From: Aureococcus anophagefferens
Taxonomy: Eukaryota; Sar; Pelagophyceae; Pelagomonadales; Pelagomonadaceae
NCBI RefSeq assembly: GCF_000186865.1
Contig: NW_008705561.1
Coordinates: forward strand, 1,453,320-1,517,319
Length of the DNA: 64,000 nt
Reading direction: 5' to 3'
Made by a program: the position numbers and the translations under genes. The notes beneath the pieces were generated by a model that was not told the origin of the DNA, did no database searches, and saw only the letters and a list, made by a program, of their open reading frames with translations. Positions 9,729 to 18,355 of the stretch are shown here, one piece after another. Within the stretch, counting starts at the first letter, position 1; each line of letters begins with the position of its first letter.

Positions 9729-10133
9729 ACCTCGTAAGCCCATTTTCGAAACTTGAAAGCCGCCGCGGAGCTACCGGTCCGCGGCCGGCGCGCGGCGCAC
9801 CGGCCGCGGCGCCGACGGCGTGTGCTCGGGCTGGTCGGTTTTTGCAAGGTGGTGCGGAGGGTGGCGCGCGGGCACGTCGGGAGGCGAGGCTTGGCGGCGG
9901 CGCGCGGCGGCGGCGCGCGCGGTGCGACAAGCGCCGTGGCGACCGCACTCGCCGTCCGAGAAAGGTCGACCGAGTCCCGAGACCATCGAGCCTCGCGGCG
10001 CCGCTGGCAGACGAAGAGGCTGACCCCTGCGCTCGCGACGGCGACGAGGGGTGTTGGCGACGCGGGAGAAGCCCGCGCGTGTCCCCGTGGTCCTCCTCGA
10101 GCTCCCTGAGCTGCGGACGGCCGCCCTGCGACG
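9729..10133. other. Intergenic region between epimerase and cullin
   Basis: 405 bp. It should hold the epimerase 3' end and the cullin promoter and 5' leader. It is highly GC-rich with a long CG-only stretch around 9778-9925. I see no convincing ORF, RNA gene or repeat. Confidence 0.5.
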
Positions 10134-12677
10134 ATGCTGTCGCCGAAGATCATCGCGCTCGAAGAGGGGTGGAATAATGAAATCAAGGCGAAGGCCATCG
10201 ACGTCCTGGAGGAGATGCTGAACAACGGCTTCGACCAGAAGAGCCAGCGGCTCTTCGCCCCCAAGGAGTACGTGCAGACGTGCGTCGCCCCGCGTCCGGC
10301 GCTCGGGCGGGTCGCGCCTTCGGTTCGAAAGGGCTCGTTCCGCGCGCGGCGGCCGGCGGCCCGGCGGGCCCGCGCGCGCCGCGCGGGCGCCGCCGGCGCC
10401 ACCGCGGGCGACCCCCGGGCCGGGCGGGGCGCGACCGGGCCGCCCCTCGCCAGGTACACGACGTGCTACAACATGTGCACGCAGCGGAGCCCCTACAACT
10501 GGTCCGAGCAGCTCTACCAGCGCCACGGCGAGACCATCTGCGACTACCTGACGAAGACGGTCCGCGACCCGCGCCCGCTCGCCGCGCGCCCCGCGCCGCG
10601 CTCGACGCGCGCCGCGCGCGCAGGTGCTCCCCGCGCTGCGGCACCAGCACAACGACTTCCTGCTCACGGAGCTGACGAAGCGGTGGGCGAACCACAAGAT
10701 CATGAACAAGTGGATGCGCCTCTTCTTCATGTACCTCGACCGCTACTACGTCAAGCACCACAGCCTGCCGACGTCCGCCGCGCCGCGTCCCTTTCTTCGG
10801 GCGCTTCCGCCGCGGAGCCGCGCGCGACCCATCGTAGGCTCGACGTCGCGGGGCTCAAGCACTTCAAGACGCTCGTCTACAACGAGGTGAAGAAGGACGT
10901 CGTCAACGCCATGATCGGCCTCATCGACGCGGAGCGCGACGAGAAGCTCATCGACCGGGGCCTCGTCAAGAACTGCGTCGAGCTCCTCGAGGCCATGGGC
11001 ATGGGCAGTCTCGACGCCTACGTGACGGACTTCGAGGACCAGCTCCTCGGGTCGACGAAGGAGTACTACGCGCGCAAGAGCCAGGAGTGGGTCGAGACGG
11101 ACGACACGCCGACGTACCTCGCCAAGGCCGAGGTCGCGCTCGACGCGGAGAAGGCGCGCGTGGCCCACTACCTCAACAGCGCGTCCGAGCCCAAGCTGCT
11201 GCGCGTCTGCGAGCACGAGATCCTCGAGCTCCGCGAGACCGTGCTCCTCGAGAAGGAGGGCAGCGGCTGCCGCGCGCTCCTGGCCAACGACAAGGCCGCG
11301 GACCTGAGCCGCATGTACCGCCTCTTCAGCCGCGTGCCCAACGGGCTGCCGCCCATGGCGGCCCTGGTACGGGCCCACATCGAGGCCATGGGCAACGAGG
11401 TCATCAACCGGCGCGAGGCGCGGCTCGAGGCCGGCGAGAAGGACTCGAACCAGGACCCGGCCTTCGTCAAGGAGCTTTTAGCGCTCCACGACAAGTACAT
11501 GGCCGTCGTTTCCGCCCAGTTCGCGGGCAACGCCCTCTTCCAGAAGGCGCTCAAGGAGGCGTTCGTCGAGTTCACGAACCGCGACGTCGGCAAGTTCACG
11601 AACGCGGAGCTCATGTCGTCGTTCTGCGACCGCATCCTCAAGAGCGGCGGCGAGAAGCTCAGCGACGAGGACGTCGAGTCCTACCTCGAGAAGACGGTGC
11701 AGCTCTTCTCCTACCTCACGGACAAGGACTTGTTCGCGGAGATCTACCGGAACCAGCTCGCGAAGCGCCTGTTGAACCAGCGGTCCGCGTCCGACGACGC
11801 GGAGCGCCTCATGATCGGCAAGCTCAAGCTCCGCTGCGGCTCCCAGTTCACGGGCAAGATGGAGGGCATGCTCAACGATCTGGCCATCGGCGTCGACCAC
11901 CAGTCCGACTTCGACCAGACGGTCAAGGAGGACAAGTCCAAGAGCCTGGGCAAGCTCGACTTCGCCGTCCAGGTGCTGACGACGGGCTACTGGCCGTCCT
12001 TTGCCGCCATCGACGCCCACCTCCCGCCGGAGATCGTCCAGTGCACGCGCGTCTTCAAGGACTACTACGACACGAAGAACTCGAAGCGGCGCCTCACGTG
12101 GATGTTCTCCCTGGGCAACGCCTCCGTCAAGGGCGCCTTCGGCAAGAAGTCCTACGACTTCCAGGTGTCGACGCTCCAGGCCATCGCGCTCCTCGCGTTC
12201 AACGCCGACGGCGACGGCGCCGCGCCGTCGCTCGCGTACGACGCGGTCCGCGAGCGCATCAACCTGCCCGACGAGCACCTCAAGCGCGTGCTCCACTCCC
12301 TCGCCTGCGGCAAGTACAAGGTCATCACGAAGACGCCCGCGGGCAACACGATCAAGAACACGGACGCGTTCAAGGTCAACGCGGACTTCAAGTGCCAGAT
12401 GCGCAAGATCCGCGTGCCCATGGCCAACCTCGACGAGAGCCACAACCCGAAGCGCGTCGAGGAGGACCGCACCGTCGCCATCGAGGCCGCCATCGTCCGC
12501 ATCATGAAGGCGCGCAAGACCCTCAGCCACCAGCAGCTCCTCGCGGAGGTCCTCAGCCAGCTCGCCTTCTTCCGCCCGAACCCCAAGGTCATCAAGCGCC
12601 GCATCGAGGCCCTCATCGACCGCGAGTACCTCGAGCGCGACCCGGACGTCGCCAACAGCTACCGCTACCTCGCCTGA
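10134..12677 (+). CDS. CUL1: Cullin-1 (SCF ubiquitin ligase scaffold)
   Basis: Four exons: 10134-10279, 10454-10559, 10624-10772, 10838-12677. All three GT-AG joins close the frame (VQT/YTTCYNM; TKT/VLPAL; LPT/LDVAGL) and give 746 residues, the usual cullin size. It is the scaffold that bridges Skp1/F-box adaptors to Rbx1 and E2. The N-terminal cullin repeat includes YNMCTQ, which is CUL1-like and contacts Skp1. The cullin-homology domain is complete (FTNAELMSSFCDRILK, YLTDKDLFAEIYRNQLAKRLL, TTGYWPS). The C-terminal winged helix contains IVRIMKARK, whose Lys near residue 691 is the NEDD8 acceptor, and ends in YRYLA as CUL1 does. Introns of 174, 64 and 65 nt lie near the 5' end only. An F-box/LRR protein in this window (53609-55033) is a possible SCF partner. 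Confidence 0.93.
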   Translation: MLSPKIIALEEGWNNEIKAKAIDVLEEMLNNGFDQKSQRLFAPKEYVQTCVAPRPALGRVAPSVRKGSFRARRPAARRARARRAGAAGATAGDPRAGRGATGPPLARYTTCYNMCTQRSPYNWSEQLYQRHGETICDYLTKTVRDPRPLAARPAPRSTRAARAGAPRAAAPAQRLPAHGADEAVGEPQDHEQVDAPLLHVPRPLLRQAPQPADVRRAASLSSGASAAEPRATHRRLDVAGLKHFKTLVYNEVKKDVVNAMIGLIDAERDEKLIDRGLVKNCVELLEAMGMGSLDAYVTDFEDQLLGSTKEYYARKSQEWVETDDTPTYLAKAEVALDAEKARVAHYLNSASEPKLLRVCEHEILELRETVLLEKEGSGCRALLANDKAADLSRMYRLFSRVPNGLPPMAALVRAHIEAMGNEVINRREARLEAGEKDSNQDPAFVKELLALHDKYMAVVSAQFAGNALFQKALKEAFVEFTNRDVGKFTNAELMSSFCDRILKSGGEKLSDEDVESYLEKTVQLFSYLTDKDLFAEIYRNQLAKRLLNQRSASDDAERLMIGKLKLRCGSQFTGKMEGMLNDLAIGVDHQSDFDQTVKEDKSKSLGKLDFAVQVLTTGYWPSFAAIDAHLPPEIVQCTRVFKDYYDTKNSKRRLTWMFSLGNASVKGAFGKKSYDFQVSTLQAIALLAFNADGDGAAPSLAYDAVRERINLPDEHLKRVLHSLACGKYKVITKTPAGNTIKNTDAFKVNADFKCQMRKIRVPMANLDESHNPKRVEEDRTVAIEAAIVRIMKARKTLSHQQLLAEVLSQLAFFRPNPKVIKRRIEALIDREYLERDPDVANSYRYLA

Positions 12678-12894
12678 GGCAACGGACGCTGCGGCTCGGG
12701 CCCGCGGGCGGCGGGGCCTCTCGCGCGGCGCGCGCCACACCGACACCCCGGCGCTCGTCGCACTAACTACGAGACCAGAAGCGTCGGCGTGCGAAGGCGC
12801 GTGGCTCCATGCGCGCACTAGATGCGCGCACCGCCGACAGCTCCATGAGGGCTCGGCCGGCGCCCGCACAAACCGCTCTCAGTGCCAACTCAGC

Positions 12895-13503
12895 ATGGGG
12901 TGCCGCGTCCATGCTCTCTTCGCATGCATCGCCACGACCTCTGCGCTCCGCAGCGCCTCCGTAAGCTCGAGCATCGCCACCGCTGCGCGCCGCGGTCCAT
13001 CGCTGCGGCCGACGCGGCGCTGGGCCAGCGACGACCGGCTCCTCCTCGACGAGGCGCCGGCGCCGGTGCTGTGCGCCGACGCGCACCCGCGCGCGCGCGC
13101 GGCGCTCGCGGTCGCGGCCGTCGCGCTCCTGGCGGCGGCCGAATCGGCGCTGGCGCTCGACGGCCCGCCGCTGCCGAGCGCGGCGCCGGGCGTCTACGAG
13201 CCGCGCGGCGTGACGCCGCAGGACACCGTGGTCTTCCTCATCGGCACGGTGCCCTTCCTCTGGGCGGCCTGGGAGTTCTGGCGGCGCATCGCCGTCGGCG
13301 CGAGCTTCGGCACGGGCAAGGACTCCATCGTCATCGCGCCGGAAATCGCCGACGGCCTCGTGGACGACGCGGACGAGGACCAGCTGCGGAGGTTCGGCGG
13401 CCGCCGCGTCCTCGGAAACGACGCGATCTCGGCCGCGTACGTCCTCATGACCGTCGCCGCGGGCTCCGTGGCCCTGGCGCTGTACTCCGCGGCGACGCTC
13501 TGA
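12895..13503 (+). CDS. Plastid-targeted small membrane protein, function unknown
   Basis: 202 residues from ATG 12895. The first ~20 residues (MGCRVHALFACIATTSALRS) look like the signal part of a bipartite plastid leader, followed by a Ser/Arg-rich transit stretch. A hydrophobic run ending in ESALA (about residues 70-87) resembles a thylakoid processing site or a membrane helix. Two further helices are likely: VVFLIGTVPFLWAAWEFW and AAYVLMTVAAGSVALALYS, with an acidic loop (ADGLVDDADEDQ) between them. Leader type and helices suggest a thylakoid or envelope membrane protein. I do not recognise the family. Confidence 0.7.
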   Translation: MGCRVHALFACIATTSALRSASVSSSIATAARRGPSLRPTRRWASDDRLLLDEAPAPVLCADAHPRARAALAVAAVALLAAAESALALDGPPLPSAAPGVYEPRGVTPQDTVVFLIGTVPFLWAAWEFWRRIAVGASFGTGKDSIVIAPEIADGLVDDADEDQLRRFGGRRVLGNDAISAAYVLMTVAAGSVALALYSAATL

Positions 13504-13743
13504 CGTAACGCGCGGCGGCGGCCTTTAGCTCGTGCAGTGCGCCCCGGGGAGGAGTGCGACGCGCCGCTCTCGAGAGCTGCGTCTGCGCTGCTCCAGAGGG
13601 GCGTCGACGCGCCGAGATGCGAAGAAGCTCTTATGCTGAGAGACCGGGCTCCGGGACGAGGTGCTCGCCGGGGACGCGCGGCGGGGGGAATCGAGCGGTG
13701 GGGGAGGGGGCGGCCCGCAGCTTGGGGACGGGCCCGACGAGGA

Positions 13744-14374
13744 TCACGCCTCCTGGGTCAGCTCGCACTCCTGCGAGTCGCAGTCCTGGGAGACGGTGAC
13801 GCCGCCGCTGCTCTGGCGGTCGTCGTCGTACTTCGTCCGTTTCTGGTCGCCGCCCTCGACCTTGCCCATGAGCTCTCGCTTGTTCTGCACGAGCCGGTCG
13901 AACTGGCACCCGGTCTTGAAGTAGTCCAGGCGCGACGGCGCCGAGATGTGGACGAGCTCCTCCTGCATCGCGGCGACGGTCTCGAGGAGGTCGTCGAAGG
14001 ACTCGCACTGCTTGTAGGCCGCGGCGATCTTCTCCCGGATGCTCGTGCGCTCCTCGAGCGTGAGGAACTTGCGCCACCTGCGTCGGGGGGGAGGCGCGCG
14101 CTCGGCGAACGCGGGCGTGGGTTTCGGGCCCGTCTCTCGTCGTCCGCGTCGTGCGCGTCGGTTATTATCGGACACGGCGCGCGCACTCGCAGGCGCTCGG
14201 CGACCGCGTGGACTGCGACGTCATCGTCGAGGAACGGTTCAGCGTGTTGGCGCACATCATACCGGAGGACGACCGCTGACTCGAGGTGCGCGTCAAACCG
14301 CCCGCGGCTTCCCGCGCGTCGCCGGAATCGAGAGTCGCGCGGGCCAGGACGTCGAGAGGACCACAGGAGGCCAT
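13744..14374 (-). CDS. Small conserved hypothetical protein (two exons)
   Basis: Exons 14374-14187 and 14077-13744, joined phase 2 (SACE/WRKFLTLEER) through a GT-AG intron of 109 nt with a good donor (GA|GTGCGC); 173 residues. The N-terminal exon is Ser/Thr-rich (RTSSQRSSSGMMCANTLNRS), likely disordered and phosphorylated. The second exon is a compact helical domain (LTLEERTSIREKIAAAYKQC, FDDLLETVAAMQEELVHI, SAPSRLDYFKTGCQFDRLV), ending in an acidic, Gln/Ser-rich tail. The domain looks conserved by composition, but I could not name it. The ATG was chosen because the exon-2 frame alone has no ATG. Confidence 0.65.
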
Positions 14375-14676
14375 GATGTGAGTGTACGGGAAGTTTGGAG
14401 GGTTGATCGGGTCGAGCGCGAGCACCTCGCGCTGCACAGTTTCGCTCCAGCCGCGCCGATCGTTCACGCCTCGGTTCCCGGGGGCCCAATCCTAACCCTA
14501 GGTTCTTGGAGCGGGCGGGGGTTTGGGACGATCGCGCCGGAGGGAGCACTCCAGGCCCTCGCCAGAGGCCCTCGGGCCAGGAACAATAACACCACACTAA
14601 GATAGCGTCGCCGGGGATCTGGGGGCGATTTTGACACCACTGGTGACTAGACCCAGGTCCACAACAACATCACACT

Positions 14677-15174
14677 TTACACGCCGCAGCACGACGCCTT
14701 GCAGGCGTCCTTCGCTTTGACCTTGTCTTTCCCGACCTTCTCGCAGCGCTTGGATTTCTTGGCGACCCAAGTGCAGTCCCGATTCGCCTTGCGGAAGTAC
14801 CAGTCGGCGTCGTCTTCTTCGCAGGAGCAGCAGGACGCTTCGCAGGCGTCGAAGCCGGTGATTTTGCCGGCGTCCTTCTTCTTGCACCGCTTCGCCGACT
14901 TCTTCGCCACCCAGGCACAGTCGCGCGACCGCTTCTTCGCGTACCTTTGAGCCGCTACGTCAGCGAAAGGCATGCGAAAACAACGACGCCGAGGAGGCGC
15001 CAGCTCGTCGAGTCGCCGCAGGCCGCGTCGACGGTCTCCGTCGGCTCCTGCGACGGCGCCACGTCGAGCATCTGCGTCGGCTCCGGCGTCGGCGCGGCGT
15101 CGACGACCTCGACCGGCTCCGGCGTCGGCTCCGGCGTCGGCGCCTCGTCGACTGGCAGCGCGTGCGCGCGCGAC
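14677..15174 (-). CDS. Cys-rich surface/secreted protein with two WVAKK-type repeats; 5' end unresolved
   Basis: The 3' exon carries two tandem copies of a Cys-rich unit (YAKKRSRDCAWVAKKSAKRC ... ACEASCCSC, then WYFRKANRDCTWVAKKSKRC ... ACKASCC), a repeat common in predicted surface proteins of diatoms and other marine algae. Upstream, in another frame (about 15174-15010), is a Pro/Glu/Thr linker (APTPEPTPEPVEVV) typical of extracellular proteins. A GC-AG intron (TGCG|GCGACT, 62 nt) would join them in phase, but alternatives exist. One uninterrupted frame also runs from an ATG at 15417 through the Cys-rich part, but its upstream residues are Arg/Ala/Gly low complexity. In the linker frame a hydrophobic segment and stop (GVVVFACLSLT) would end the protein before the Cys repeats. 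No signal peptide exon was found. Confidence 0.5.
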   Translation of the reverse strand, partial: VARARAASRRGADAGADAGAGRGRRRRADAGADADARRGAVAGADGDRRRGLRRLDELAPPRRRCFRMPFADVAAQRYAKKRSRDCAWVAKKSAKRCKKKDAGKITGFDACEASCCSCEEDDADWYFRKANRDCTWVAKKSKRCEKVGKDKVKAKDACKASCCGV

Positions 15175-15189
15175 CGCGTAGAGCGACGG

Positions 15190-15257
15190 CGTGCCTCGCG
15201 CACTGCTCGGCGCGCCTCGCGCACTGCTCGGCGTGCCTCGCGCACTGCTCGGCGCGC
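15190..15257. repeat. Three tandem copies of a 21-bp unit
   Basis: The unit GCCTCGCGCACTGCTCGGCG plus one variable base (C or T) is repeated three times. It lies between the Pumilio stop and the Cys-rich gene. It is visible directly; no function is assigned. Confidence 0.8.
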
Positions 15258-15423
15258 GCCGAAACCCCCGAAATCCGGAGTTGAGGCTATCTACAGTACA
15301 TGGGGTGCACCGCCGGGCCGGGGGGCGGGTTTTCGGGGGGCGGCCCGGGGCGCGTCGTGCCGGCGGCGTGCGTCGCGTGCGTCGGACGTGGGTCTGATTC
15401 TTCTTGTGTATGTGCATGGGCGC

Positions 15424-17680
15424 CTAGAACTTGAGGCCCGGGACCTTCTTCTCGAGGCGCGCGAGGATGTGCTTGCCCGGCGTGTGCTTGATCTGCGCGA
15501 CGTGCGGCCGGAGGCCGTCGACGATCTTCCGCACCTGCGCGTCGTCCGCGAGGTCCACGACCTTCTGGACGACGTAGTTCGCGAAGGGGTCGACGATGAG
15601 GAGCTTCAGGGCCGACGTGGGCGAGTGGTCCGCGCCGACGTCGTCGACGACGGCGTCGACGATCTCGGACCGCGTCTCCTCGGACCCGAAGTCGAGGCAC
15701 TTCTCGACGACGTTCGACGCGAACTTGTGGCGGCTAAAGTCTAGCAGATTGGCCTTGACCGCGGCGAGCAGCTTCGCCTTGTCGCTGTGGCGGCCGTACT
15801 GGATCGCGTGCTGCATGACGTAGTTCGCGTACTGGTCCTCGATGAGCGGCGGCAGGTCCGCGAGCTGGAGCTCGTCCAGCAGCGGCCCCGTGTGCTCGGG
15901 CCCGCAGTGCTCGAGCACGCGCTGGAGCACGCGGCAGCCGTAGGAGTGCGTCGCCAGCGACCGCGCGTTGCCCCGGAACGCCGCGAGCACGAAGTCGACG
16001 GATTCGCCGAACGCGGCGTAGTCGCGCTCGAGCGCCGCGTCGTCGCCGTCGCGCAGCGCGCCGTTTTTGACGAGCTTCGTCGCCTTGGACGTGGCCTCGA
16101 CGCACTTCTGGATGACGTGGTTGCCGTTCTGGTCGTGGACGCAGAGCAACACGGACTCGCGGAACTCGTCGATGACCGCCAACGCTTCCCGCGGCGGCAG
16201 CGCGTCGAGCGCCTTCTGGACGACGCGGCAGCCGTAGACGTGCAAGCTCAACGCGACGCAGTGGCCCTTCAAAGCCTCGTAGACCTTGGACTTCGTGTCC
16301 GCGTCGCCGCACGTGAGCACCTTCTGCACGACGTAGTTGCCGAAGACGTCCGTCGCGAGCTCGCGGGACTTGGGCAGCACCTCGGAGAAGATGAGGTCGC
16401 GCTCGGCCGACGGCGCGCGCGTGTCCTCGAGGTGGGCCTGGAGGAACCGCGACCCGTGCTGGTCGCGGCAGAGCACGGCGACGCGGCCCTTCAGATCCGT
16501 CGCGGAGAAGATGGGCAGGGGCCCGCCGCCCGGCGACAGGCCCGCCGTCGGCGGGCTCGGGTCGTCGGAGCCGCTCAGCGTGTCGCAGCGCGCGTCGCGC
16601 GCGCGCTGCCGCTGGCCGCCGCGGCGGCTCCGGCCGCCGCGCGGCGGCGGCGCGCCGTAGCCGTGGGGCGGCGACCCGTAGTGCAACCCGCCGTGGTAGT
16701 AGCCCGGCGCGACCTGGCCGTAGGCCGGGCGGCCCGGCGGGCTGTGCGACACGAGGTACGGCGGCGGGCTCCCGTAGTGCGCCGGCGGGCTGCCGCCGTA
16801 GGGGTCGCCCGGGTAGGGCGCGTAGGGCGCGTAGGGCGGCCGCGCGTAGGGGTGGCCCCCCGGCGAGTAGCCGTAGTGGCCGTAGTCCGGCGGCGGCGCG
16901 GCGACGGGCTGGTAGTAGACGCGGCCGTCGTCGCCGACGACGGGCACCATCGCCGCGGGTCGGCCGTACGCGTCCGGCGGCGCGTAGCCGTAGCCCGCGT
17001 AGCCCTGGGGCGCCATGCCGTGGGGGGACGCGGGCGGGCCCCGGGGCGGCGGCGCCTGGTGCATGCCCGCGGCGTGGTGGCTGCTGCCGCCCTCGCGCAA
17101 TTGGCGCGCGACGCCGCCCGCGGCCTTCTCGGGCGGCGGCGGCTCGCTCGGCGTCGCGGACCGGCTCAGGCCCGGCTCGCGGCCGAAGGGCTCCGGCGAG
17201 CTCCCCTCCGGCAGGGACAGCGCCGCGATGGACGCGCTCAAGTTCTCGAGCGTGCCCCGGACCGACGCGATGCGCGCCTCCTCGCGCGCCTCGCGCTCGT
17301 CGCCCTCGGACCCGAGGCGCCGCTGGGCGCCGTAGTCCATGGACGTGTGGGGCCGCGAGATGTCCGCGCCCGCGCGCTTCGCCGACGCCCAGGACACGGA
17401 CGAACCGGGCCGGCGCCGCTCGTCGCCGAACGGCTCCGCGTTCAAACCCGCGCTGTCCCGCAGCAGATCCTCGATCTGCTTCCGCTGGAGCTGGCCGATC
17501 TCCGGCGACTCGTTCAGGGGCGGCGGCGCCGAGAAGCACCTAGGGTGGAAGGTCGCCGCTCGCGGCCCCGAATTCGAAAGAAACGCGCGCGCGGATACGC
17601 GGGGCGCGGGCGCCGCGCCGGTCGCTGTCCTGGAAGGGCGCCAGGGTCGTGCGGCTCTCCATGACGAGCGTCGTGGCCAT
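15424..17680 (-). CDS. PUM: Pumilio-family RNA-binding protein
   Basis: Exons 17680-17619 and 17539-15424, 725 residues. PUF proteins bind 3' UTRs and repress or localise mRNA. Exon 1 starts MATTLVMESRTTLAPF. The joint closes only with a GC donor (ACCG|GCGCGG, 79-nt intron). Residues up to about 390 are disordered and rich in Pro, Tyr and Gly (YGYAPP, PPYAPYAPYPGDPYGG), typical of condensate-prone N-termini. The C-terminal PUM-HD has eight repeats, seen from their RNA-binding triplets: HGSRFLQ, FGNYVVQK, YGCRVVQK, NGNHVIQK, YGCRVLQR, YANYVMQH, FASNVVEK and FANYVVQK. The recognition residues N/Q, C/Q and S/E are intact and nearly match animal and plant PUM1, so a UGUANAUA-like target is expected (inference). 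Confidence 0.93.
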
Positions 17681-18355
17681 AGACGTGGAAAAGTCACCGG
17701 AACGCGGCGCGCCCGGCCAGCCTCGCGCGTCGAAACCGCTCTCCGAAAGAAGAGTGGCGTGCGCGCGCTCTCCGAGCGGCTGCGCGCGCGCCGAGCCGAG
17801 GGCGCTGTCGTGGGCCGCTCCGAAGCGACCCGCGCGGGCGGCGCGTCACGCAGGGGCCGGCCAGCGGGTCGGGCCTGCTTTATAGGACTGGCGCTCGTAT
17901 GCTTGTTGCGTCGACAGCGTCGATGGTGATTGCTTTTCCCGCGCCAACATTGTCATTTCAACATGAACTCGGTGAAGGAGCCCTCGCCTGGGGGGACAAA
18001 TGGAGCGCCCCAGAGGCCTATTGTTGACAGAGAAATGGCACGACACGTGTAAAGCGTGTCCCGCGGCGAACAACAACCAAGATGGGTGACGGGTCCCAGA
18101 CGCCTCTGAGAGCGCTGATTTTACCCCGCAAGTCGGGCCGTGTTTGAGGCACCTGAAGGTCAGGCCGGTGTTTTACCTCGACGTCGTGAGACCGGAGAGC
18201 TCGAGGCCGTCCGCGTCTCTCGGCACTGCCCGAGAGACCGCGGCCCTCGCGGCGGCCCCGACCGCCTCGGCGCGCGCGCGCGCTTCGCGCCGCCCCGCGG
18301 AAGAACCGCGCACCGCCCCGGCGGCGCCGAGCTTCTCGGCGCGCGCCGGGGCCCG
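17681..18355. other. Divergent intergenic region between Pumilio and DYRK genes
   Basis: 675 bp between two divergent start codons, one of the longest gaps in the window and lower in GC at 17900-18150. It should hold both promoters. The ORFs here have poor composition. A small inverted repeat (ACACG ... CGTGT) lies near 18043-18060. Nothing else is recognised. Confidence 0.45.

Noticed and set aside
12895..13503. A second overlapping plus-strand frame (12882-13508)
   Set aside because: Arg/Gly/Ala-rich off-frame reading of the plastid membrane protein gene.
14187..14280. Plus-strand exon candidate reading VDCDVIVEERFSVLAHIIPEDD
   Set aside because: It looks protein-like, but the opposite strand gives a complete two-exon model (14374-13744) with a good donor and in-frame join; the two are mutually exclusive.
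14489..14502. Telomere-like CCTAACCCTAG
   Set aside because: A single copy, no array; chance in this context.
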